The notes below the pieces were generated by a model that saw only the letters and a list, made by a program, of their open reading frames with translations, did not search any database and was not told the DNA's origin. The position numbers and the translations under genes were made by a program. This document shows, in pieces, positions 56,130-64,000 of a stretch of 64,000 bases of DNA. The stretch's first letter is position 1. Each line of letters starts with the position of its first letter. Origin of the DNA: Lepidodermella squamata (Eukaryota > Gastrotricha); contig JBLDXI010000030.1 in NCBI GenBank assembly GCA_047495785.1, positions 930,001 to 994,000 on the forward strand, given 5' to 3'.

Positions 56130-56639
56130 TCGCCGAGAAGGGTATTCTCATTGCAGCACATGAGACACTTGAACTATCGCCGCAATTATTTACTGCAACA
56201 ACGGTTCGCAAAATGTTGTTTTGTTCCGAAGGTAAGGGCTTATGTGAGCAGCTATCAATTGGCCCCTATGCCCTAGGTCTTCACTAGCCAGGTGCTAATG
56301 GGACCGACAAACGCTGTGACACTGGTTGACTCAATACGAGGTGAGAAATAGCGAACCCATCGTGATCCTTCCTTGTCGAATGTTGAAAGGAGACACTTTT
56401 TATACACGATGCACGGGGATTTATTGGATCATTTTTTGAAAATTCGTCAGAAATAGTAAAAAATAAAATAAGAACCAAACAATTCTCCGACCCAATTCTC
56501 AATCGAATTGATATTGTCCAGGAATTTTCCGGGGAAAGCTGATTTTTGAGGCGAGAATAGTTGGCCGCGCAATGGAGCGGTATTTAATCATGTGTCATGC
56601 ATGAGTGCACATTGGTACGATTGCAAGGAGGATGCGTAT

Positions 56640-57937
56640 TCACGAGAGCATCAGGGTATACAAGAAAACATCGGAAATAGTGATAGCAACCACAGTGACT
56701 ATCATGACAGCGAGATCACAGAATCTAACAGTCGTCATTCGAAAGCCACTAACTGTTACAATTTTATCAGGATTTCTCGCATAGCAGCAAACTATCAGCA
56801 TGTATACAGTCAGAGCCATTCCAACCATGTATTTTATCATGGTTGCAACAACGATGTAAATGACTTCTGACGTTGCTGGAACATCCTTGTTCATAAGGCT
56901 CAAAGTTACCGAATTAGCAAGGACAACAGCCATACTGAATGCAGGCCGGTCAGGCATTTTGGGCGGCATGGCCATGCAAAACAGTTGTGTGATGAAGAGG
57001 CCGTAAGTTGGAATAACGACATTGGCGAGGTAATAGCCCGGCTTTCTGGAGAACACAAATCGCAAGCTAACTGATGAGATTGCGTATCCTTCTTTTTGAA
57101 GGTAAGTCCCGTGAGTTACATGAACGCCTTGATAATTCCATATATCCTTCTCGCTCATGGAGAAGGCAACTTCCGGTTGCTCGACTATGAAGTTCGAAAA
57201 TTCGGCAAAATCCATGGATGTCAGACTGATTGAACAATCGAATACGTCGAAGGGGAATTTCGCGAAGGAAGTCTCGCACATCGATGATAAGGTCCCCGGA
57301 GACGCTATAAACCCGTAAAGCCCGCCGTCGGCCATCGATAATACTTTTGAACCATTGTTGTCATTCTGAAGCGGAACAAAATAAGTGAAAACAGTTTTAG
57401 TAATAAAGTATCAAGAAAACTCACTCTTCAAATGGACGGCTTGTAGCTAATCCATTATCATGTATTACAGCCGGGTACCATACTGGGTTGCTATCGGGTT
57501 TACCTAGAGGTCGAGGGATATTGACAAAGAAGCTATTTTCGTGACACGCTTCTCTAGTAGAATTCCTCGACAATATGTCACAGTTGAATAGCTTTCCGCA
57601 ATTGTAGGGCCAGGAAAATCGAAATATGCCGTACAATGACAGCCTGTTTTCGAATAAATGCCAACTTTACTTGGGTGAGCAATATAAAGCATAGCAGTTA
57701 CGCCGTGTTGATCTCGTTGATGCTGACAAAACGACTTAGATGAACCAGCAAAGATATGTTTAGCTTCGTCCCGCATGAAACCCAACTATCAATGGGTAAA
57801 TTTGGAGAGCTGACGTCGGGGAAAGCAGCAAGGATATCTTCTCTGATTGAATCAGCATCAGATTTGCCACTGGAGACAAACATCCCGTGAAGGCTGATTA
57901 AAATAGCCAGTACTAGATACATCTTTAAAAGTATCAA
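56640..57937 (-). pseudogene. A12: subfamily A receptor with a 2-nt frameshift at the start of exon 3
   Basis: Exons are 57937-57702 (236 nt), 57643-57425 (219 nt) and 57365-56640 (726 nt), with introns of 58 and 59 bp. Exon 3 begins ATGACAACAATGGTTCAAAA where A11 has ATGACAACAATGGCGCAA; two extra A bases shift the frame before the ADGGLYGF segment. From there the frame is open through the Cys-loop (CETSFAKFPFDVFDC), M1-M4 and a normal end. A single lesion in otherwise clean sequence may be a recent mutation or an error in an A run. Exons 1-2 are nearly identical to A11. Confidence 0.75.
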
Positions 57938-58612
57938 AATAACTGGTACAATTGAAAGTCAATCGTTTATTTGCCGTACATCATAAAAAAAACCATATAG
58001 TAAGCTGTTTACACTCTGTCCGGAATGTCTGGCCTGTTCAAACAGCATGTTCAAATATATTGTATAAACATTCCTATAAATAGCTCAACATACTATTCGT
58101 CCGTGATTTGATACATTTATACCTTTTACCTAGAAACCAATCTTGAAGTGCGGACTTTTTAAACTGAAACATGAAATGTCACATTTTCACGACGCCTCAA
58201 GTTCTTGTTAAACCATAATTCGTTTTTCATGAAATATTTCCCGAACTATAATTAAAAACATTTTAGCAAAATATTTTTTATCATATCCATCGTGAATCAA
58301 TCCGAAGTTTCTTTATGGCGGACTGAGGTGTCCCTAAGGCTACTTTCAAGGGAGCAGCTTGATGCTTGCTACCCAACCGCATCTGACAACTGAAATAGTA
58401 GATCCAACAGAGTATGCCTCATCGTTTGCCGATAAAATCGATAAAATCCAAAAAGCAAACGAAAAATGTTCTCATTTTCATTTCCGCTTTGCGCAACTTG
58501 TTTCCTGGCATGTTTGGCGCAGATTCGGCGGTATTATTATTATATGGTATGGTAGCATGCAGAAGCTTCAGCAACCCGCAAGAACTGATTGTATTCTCCA
58601 TTTTCATATTCG
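57938..58612. other. intergenic region between divergent A12 and A13
   Basis: These two genes are divergent, so the region should hold both promoters. No element shared with the left array was recognised. Confidence 0.4.
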
Positions 58613-59890
58613 ATGCAGCTCTTATTTGTTTTATTCACCCTGACTTACGCGATGAGCTGTGCCATGTGCGATGAATCTATCGCTGGGTCAATTCGCGATG
58701 ATCTTTTCGCTGCTTTTCCTGACTTGAAATCGCCAAATTTACCTGTTGATAGCAAGGCTGGCTGCGGAACGAAGTTGAACATATCAATGCAGACTTCGTT
58801 CACTCGCTTTGTAGGCATCAACGAGATCGACGTAACGTAAATTGTCTTTCAATTTGAATAGAATTTCGCGCATTTTCCGATTTAACAGGATGTCTTTGTT
58901 CGGAATATTTCGAGTGTCCTGGCCCTACAATTGTGGGAAGCCGTTCAGCTGTGCCATACTACAAAACGCTTCTTCGAGAAAAATTTGTGAGGAGAATCGA
59001 TTTTCTGTCAATATCCCTAGGTCTTTGCATAAATCGGATGAGAACGCTGTATGGTATCCGGAGGTTATACATGAAAACGGCTTCACAACAAGCCGACCAT
59101 TCGAAGGGTAAGCATTTTCGAAGCAAAACAGGGGAAAGCATTGAAACCAAGCTTCTGTTGTAGAATGACGACTATGACACAAGTAATGTCCATGCCTGAT
59201 GGTGGGCTTTACGGGTTCATCGTAGCTCCAGGAACACTCATCTCCTCTTGCGAGACTTCCTTCGCGAAATTTCCATTCGACGTCTTCGAATGCTCGATCA
59301 ATCTTACATCCATGGATTTCGCCGATTTTTCAAACTTTGTTGTTCAGGAGCCATGGATTTCAACAAAGCTCATGGGCGAAACTGATATATGGAATATTAG
59401 AGAGAGCTATGTGAATCAGGATGAGCATGAACAAAGCGAAGGATTCTCTGTCACATCTGCTCAGGTCGGCTTTGTGTTCATTCGAAAGCCCGGGTATTAC
59501 CTAGTCAATGTCATTGTTCCAACTTACGGCCTCTTCATCACTCAGCTGTTTTGCATGGCAATGCCGCCCAAAATGCCCGACCGGCCTGCATTCAGCATGG
59601 CCGTTGTTCTTGCGAATTCCGTGACCTTGAGCCTCCTGAATGATGATGTTCCCGCAACGTCCGAGATCATTTACATAGTTGTTGGAATCATGATGAAATA
59701 TATGGTTGGCATGGCTCTAACTGTCTACATGTTGATAGCTTGCCAGCTAGCAAGAAAATCTGAGAAAGTTCTTGAATTTCGTGGTTTTCGACTGACAGCT
59801 GTTCGGTGGCTAGATCTTGTTGTTACAGTAATATCTGCATTGTCAATCCTTATATCCGATATCGTCCTATTTAAGCACATGGTTTCGTAA
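58613..59890 (+). CDS. Cys-loop receptor subunit A13 (subfamily A, 389 aa)
   Basis: Exons are 58613-58836 (224 nt), 58889-59107 (219 nt) and 59164-59890 (727 nt), with introns of 52 and 56 bp. The leader is MQLLFVLFTLTYAMSCAMC. Exon 2 has WPYNCGKPFSC and a changed loop A-like segment NAVWYPEVIHENG. The Cys-loop is CETSFAKFPFDVFEC (13 between). M2 is PPKMPDRPAFSMAVVLAN, and M3 and M4 are complete. Close to A11 and A12 but on the opposite strand, tail to tail with C2 (281 bp away). Intact. Confidence 0.9.
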
Positions 59891-60171
59891 AAAATGAAGC
59901 TGTGGCCGTCAGACGGGAGGCGTTTATCAGCCCGTTTTTCAAGTGATTTTTGTAAATTTATCAGTTTAAATAAATCAAACCTTTGTCTGATGAAATCACC
60001 CTGTACCGTGTTGCTCAAATTCTATATACGTTTTCAAATCCGAAAAAGCTTGGCAAAATTGTCCTTCAACATCAATCCAACATCGAACATCTAAGAAATT
60101 GATGAAATTATTTTGAGAAATAACGCATCTTTCGGCTCTTTGGCTGCATAATATTCAGCAGCTTTGTTTAT

Positions 60172-61296
60172 TCAATCATCGGTGAACTCAAAAAATGCGA
60201 CAAGAGCGGAAATAACAACAAAAATCACCAAGAGAAATGCTACAACAGTATCGGCTAGTCGTAACCGGCTCATGTTGATAATTATTTTTGTGCCTAATAG
60301 TGGCCCGAATTTCCGCGGTTTCAGCAGAGATTTGCTGGACGCGAGCATGCAAGTGGCCAGGGAATAAAGGATACATGCTACTCCAATGTACAACTGCGAT
60401 GTTATGAACGAAACTATGATAACGCTTTCCGAAGTTGTCGGGATCTCGTTTTGAAGGGACTGTTGAAGGAAGAAGAAAGCAAGAATTACCGAAACGCCAT
60501 AGTACGGTCTATTAGTATCTTGTGGGGGTATTAGGATGAAAGCCATTTGTAGGATGATAAGAGCTATTGAGGGCAGCAAAACATCTGATATGAAATGCGC
60601 TAATTTCCTCGAGAAAGAAAACGTGAAAATCATCTGACAAAAGCGAAGATCCGGCACAGAGGGGTAAATCCGAAAATCGATAGATGTAGTAATATTGTCG
60701 AGGTTCCAAATACTTGACACGGGGACGAAATTGCTGAAAACCGGTTGGGAGATTCGCGAGGCATTGACATATCTAGTATCTCGGTAGAACTCGAGTTTCA
60801 GATTACATTCCTGTTTATCGAACGGGTATTTTCTGAACTTGAAGTCGCAAAGAAGATCAAACCGAAGGGAATTCAACCATTTCGTAGTTCCGTCCCCCTC
60901 CAGCGCAATGTAGCTGCTATCAGCGTGGCTCAAACTGAGTGTAACAACTTCCAGAGCGGTTAGGTGCATCAATTCAGGGATCCATGTGTCTGACGCTTTC
61001 ATGTAAGCATTTTTCATGGAGTTGTTCTTCGGCCACGCTTTTTCAACGCAAGGGTTGTGCCACGTCATGGATTGTCGAGCTACAAATGAAAATTGTTGAT
61101 TCAACTCGTCGATTTCGATGAACCTCAGAGGAGTTAAGGAAGGCTTAATCATGACACTGCCATCCGTAGGCCGAAGATAGCGACCGGTTTTCCAGCAAGC
61201 AGCTTCAAGAGCTTCGTGTACTTCCAATTCATCTCTAGAAAACGGGGTGATCAAGACTACAGCAGTCAGGAGAAGGATTAGGATCGGAAAAATCAT
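60172..61296 (-). CDS. Cys-loop receptor subunit C2 (subfamily C, intronless, 374 aa)
   Basis: It begins with the signal-like MIFPILILLLTAVVLITPF. DELNQQFSFVARQSMTWHNP, DTWIPELMHLTALE, the Cys-loop CDFKFRKYPFDKQEC (13 between), M1, M2 (TNRPYYGVSVILAFF, Asn at -1'), M3, a short linker LASSKSLLKPRKFGPLLGTK that is identical to C1, and M4 follow. The M3-M4 region is more conserved with C1 than the amino half, so binding-site divergence or gene conversion may be acting. Intact. Confidence 0.9.
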   Translation of the reverse strand: MIFPILILLLTAVVLITPFSRDELEVHEALEAACWKTGRYLRPTDGSVMIKPSLTPLRFIEIDELNQQFSFVARQSMTWHNPCVEKAWPKNNSMKNAYMKASDTWIPELMHLTALEVVTLSLSHADSSYIALEGDGTTKWLNSLRFDLLCDFKFRKYPFDKQECNLKLEFYRDTRYVNASRISQPVFSNFVPVSSIWNLDNITTSIDFRIYPSVPDLRFCQMIFTFSFSRKLAHFISDVLLPSIALIILQMAFILIPPQDTNRPYYGVSVILAFFFLQQSLQNEIPTTSESVIIVSFITSQLYIGVACILYSLATCMLASSKSLLKPRKFGPLLGTKIIINMSRLRLADTVVAFLLVIFVVISALVAFFEFTDD

Positions 61297-61615
61297 TTTT
61301 CTAAATTGTATGAGTTTTTCAACTTGCTCCGAATATGAAATTTTTGCAATTTCCTTGTAAATACTGTCTGTATTTGCGTAACCGGCATTGTTGATTCAGC
61401 AGTGAAGTGTAAAATATGATCAATCGATGAGATGCAAAGTAGCGCAGCTGCAGAAAAATGCACAGCACTGCAGTTAGATCGCCCGCCCAGCTTCGAGATT
61501 TCTTTATTTCATGAAAATATAGCAAACATTTGACTTCCTTCTATATATAATTTTTCAATCAAGCTTTAGAGATTCAAAACGAATTTCATTTAGAAATGAA
61601 AAAAATTGGTTTATC
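61297..61615. other. spacer between C2 and D1
   Basis: No gene is recognised. This is the presumed upstream region of C2. Confidence 0.35.
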
Positions 61616-62888
61616 TCACATAGCCATCAAACAAATCAAAACAACGTCAGACAGTGAGATGAAGGCGCCAACGAAAAAAGTCACCGAGGCATCGAGTAGC
61701 CTGATTTTAGAAATTGAATATCGCATTATTTTGACTTTTGATTGAAACGCTGGTTTATCAGCGAGGGGACACGCGATAAGCATATAAATCGTCAGAACAA
61801 TTCCGGCTCCGTATTTCAAAGCGATGAGAAGCACGATATAGACTAGTTCAGACGTTTCAGGGATCATAGTGAAAAGCATCCCCAAGGTTACAGAATTCGC
61901 TAAAACGACGGTCATGCTGAAAGATGGTCTATCAGGTGCTTCAGGCGGTATTATCACAGCCATCATTTGAGTGACATACAACCCATACGTAGGCAGAAAG
62001 ATTGTTGCGACATAGTAGATAGGTTTCCGCTTAACAGCTATGGAGAACACGATAGTTGAAATTGATCTATTAAATTCGGCCTTAAAGCTTGAAACCGAGT
62101 AGCTGTGACTTGCGTAGCTCCAAATATCTGAATCGCTAAGAAATGCTGGGTTGATCCTGAAGTTGTTCACTATAACGCTTATTTTATCGGCTCGGTCTGT
62201 GCCCCAAAATGTTAAGCTGCAGTGAAAAACGTCGAAAGGAAACTTTCTGAATGAAGTATCGCTGCATATCGAGTTTATTGTTCCGAGGCTGTCGTAGGTA
62301 GCTCGGATTCTTCCATTATCGTCAAGATTTAGCTCAACATTGGTTCCGAGGCTGAAAGTAAGAATGATTGATAAGCCGGAGGTCTTTAATGGGAATTGGT
62401 TTACTTTTGAAGAGTTTGGCTGCTTTCAGCACCATTTGCATGAGTAAACTGCGGGTACCAGATCGGACTTTCATCCGGTTTCCCGATGGGCAGCCAAAAA
62501 TTTATTGTTTCAGGCTGTTTCCAGCAGGCGTCTTGATTGGCAGGGAGTTCTAATGTTGAGCAGTTGAAAACTTGCCCGCAGTTGTAGTACCAAGTGAACC
62601 GTGCGTAAATCGATATAGATAGACTGATCAATAAAAGATCGAATAGAAAATGAAGGAGGGGTGAAGATGTTACCCTTTATTCAAATCATTGATGCCAACA
62701 AGTCGCATGGCAGTGAAGATTGCATTTACTCCTAACGGTTCCTTGCAATTCAGAAGGTTGTCGGCTGGTAAGTTCGGTGAAAAAATGTCAGGGCTAGCTT
62801 TTGCAAGATCATCGCGGATAGAGCTAATGTAGGTAGTTTTGCCTACGTTCGCATTTGCGATAATCACTAGAGGAACAATTTTAATCAT
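61616..62888 (-). CDS. Cys-loop receptor subunit D1 (subfamily D, three exons, 389 aa)
   Basis: Exons are 62888-62674 (215 nt), 62623-62405 (219 nt) and 62351-61616 (736 nt), with introns of 50 and 53 bp, both phase 2 as in subfamily A. The leader is MIKIVPLVIIANANVG. Exon 1 has SPNLPADNLLNC, exon 2 WYYNCGQVFNC and SPIWYP. The Cys-loop is CSDTSFRKFPFDVFHC with 14 residues between, unlike A. M1 follows KPIYYVATIFLPTYG, M2 is PDRPSFSMTVVLAN (Asp at -1'), M3 and M4 are complete, with a linker of about 22 residues. Part of exon 3 lies upstream of its first internal ATG and is joined by the splice. Intact. Confidence 0.87.
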
Positions 62889-63554
62889 GTTTTATCGAAG
62901 CGGTTGAAGACTGAGCAATGGAATGAGCACTACGAAAACGGCTACATTTTTTTAATAAGCTTGTAGTTTTATTTGAGTAAACAGAAGGATCACGTGAAAA
63001 AGGATTATATTGCCGAACAATCAATAAATTGCTCCGCCACCAATCAAAAGCCAATCATGCGTGATGAACATCTAAAATCCCGTTCATGCTGTAAAAAAAC
63101 AGATTTTTTCTGAGATTTTCTCCACATATTATTGACATTGTTCGTCTATCCTTTGATGAACATATTAAACAATATCATTAGACAACACAAACATTTATGC
63201 CTGTTTCAAGCGCCAACCAGTGCTCCGAGTACGGGGGGTAAGGGGGGGGGGGGGGGGGTAAACAAACCGCCCTGGCGTTCGAAAAACGTAAGGGTCCGCC
63301 CTGTTGATTTGCAAATTTTTGGCTCAAAATGCTCGATTTACACCCTACTGACCTGAACCTAGTCGGATCTCTGGCGCCTACGACTACTACTTTAGCTGAT
63401 TACTCGTGTTTCTTGTATATTAACATATCAATTGAGATGGGGATATTTATCGCCTTGGCAATATGAAATTGAGCAACGAAGAGGATCGAGGAATCGAGTT
63501 TACAAATCGACCTTATTCGAAGTTATTTTTTCACCAGATGCTATACGAGCCAGC
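62889..63554. other. spacer between D1 and D2, no gene
   Basis: Contains a run of 17 G at 63242-63258 after a smaller G run. No gene is recognised. Confidence 0.45.
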
Positions 63555-63640
63555 GCGAAGTAGGATCCTCAAACTATTTTTGGGGGCTATTAATGCGGGT
63601 TTTCCACTTCGGCCTGCGAACAAAATTCTCCCCGCTCCCC
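63555..63640 (+). repeat. dispersed repeat copy, internally deleted
   Basis: GCGCGAAGTAGGATCCTCAA, CTATTTTTGGGGG, then GGGTTTTCCACTTCGGCCTG and CGAAC: the two ends of the 50380 repeat without its middle. Confidence 0.55.
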
Positions 63641-63746
63641 CCTCCTTTCCCCCTTTCCCTCCCCTCCGTTCAACACCGTAATTCTCGCACTAAATCTGGT
63701 CAAAACTTCAACAACATTTATTTATCAAGGAATCATTATGTTTACC

Positions 63747-64000
63747 TTACGAAGCAATCAAACAAATTAAAACAATGTCAGACAGTGAGATGAAGGCGCC
63801 AATAAAAATAGTAACAGAAGCATCGAGAAGCCTAATTTTAGAAGTTGTATATCGACATATGTCAACTTTAGCCTTAAACGCTGGTTTCGTAGCGAGGGGA
63901 CATGCAATAAGCATGTAAATCGTCAGAACAATTCCGGCTCCGTATTTCAATGCGATGAGAAGCACAATATAGACGAGCTCCGACGTTTGAGGGATCATAG
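63747..64000 (-). CDS. Cys-loop receptor subunit D2, C-terminal part, runs off the window
   Basis: The frame is open from the window edge to a TAA at 63747-63749. It encodes the end of M2, M3 (ELVYIVLLIALKYGAGIVLT), a linker of about 22 residues and M4 (IRLLDASVTIFIGAFISLSD). It is very similar to the same part of D1, so a second D gene lies to the right in tandem. Confidence 0.88.
   Translation of the reverse strand, partial: MIPQTSELVYIVLLIALKYGAGIVLTIYMLIACPLATKPAFKAKVDICRYTTSKIRLLDASVTIFIGAFISLSDIVLICLIAS

Larger units (their letters stand above)
53130..57940. repeat. direct segmental duplication carrying A11 and A12
   Basis: Positions about 53130-55000 and 56130-57925 are paralogous over 3' flank, gene and part of the leader. 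Identity is uneven: exon 1, intron 1 and most of exon 2 appear identical, while the first third of exon 3 differs clearly. Confidence 0.75.

Noticed and set aside
63242-63258. G17 run as a regulatory G-quadruplex
   Set aside because: A pure homopolymer run next to other G runs is more simply slippage or a sequencing-prone tract; no gene context supports a role.
1-64000. Bacterial origin, because short-linker channels resemble prokaryotic homologues
   Set aside because: Spliceosomal introns, signal peptides, animal-type class C GPCR and mariner-type elements show an animal genome.

Overview
The window is nuclear DNA of an invertebrate animal. Genes have spliceosomal introns, mostly 49-82 bp long, with GT..AG ends. 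The recognisable genes are pentameric ligand-gated ion channel (Cys-loop receptor) subunits, one class C G-protein-coupled receptor, and a Tc1/mariner-type transposase fragment. A short TTAGGG-type telomere-like tract is present. The sequence alone does not let me name the phylum; compact-genome groups such as tardigrades, rotifers, chaetognaths, larvaceans or nematodes are possible.

Almost everything here is one dense, decaying and re-duplicating array of Cys-loop receptor genes. I sort them into four subfamilies. Subfamily A has three exons: exon 2 is always 219 nt, exon 3 is nearly always 727 nt, and both introns are phase 2. Subfamily B is intronless, about 390 aa, with a 14-residue Cys-loop. 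Subfamily C is intronless, 374-392 aa. Subfamily D has the A-like three-exon structure but a 14-residue Cys-loop. All of them have a signal peptide or hydrophobic leader, an extracellular ligand-binding domain, the Cys-loop and four membrane helices. All lack the large M3-M4 cytoplasmic domain usual in animal receptors.

Layout. Positions 1-44,000 are built from repeats of one module, A(+) then A(-) then B(-): A1/psiA2/B1, psiA3/A4/psiB2, A5/psiA/B3, (lost)/A6/psiB, A7/A8/B4, (lost, promoter relic)/A9/psiB5. A partial B gene at 1-390 ends a preceding module. A 9,558-bp segment (6001-15558) is repeated in direct tandem (15559-25116); I found one base difference. Its junction cuts a plus-strand A gene and a minus-strand B gene and joins them tail to tail. 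Positions 44,400-64,000 hold a GABA-B-like receptor (one apparent frameshift), B6, C1, A10, A11, A12 (frameshifted), A13, C2, D1 and the edge of D2.

Mobile DNA: five TA-flanked inverted-repeat elements of 405-457 bp, a 754-bp inverted-repeat element holding a 41-bp tandem array and a tRNA-like Pol III promoter, a 1.5-kb insertion inside an A-gene exon, a truncated transposase fused to a SANT-like gene fragment, and a dispersed repeat of about 110 bp.

Working interpretation (inference): this is a fast-evolving receptor cluster, perhaps chemosensory, in which A and B subunits were duplicated together. Two conserved upstream blocks, one for plus-strand A genes and one for minus-strand A genes, suggest shared regulation.
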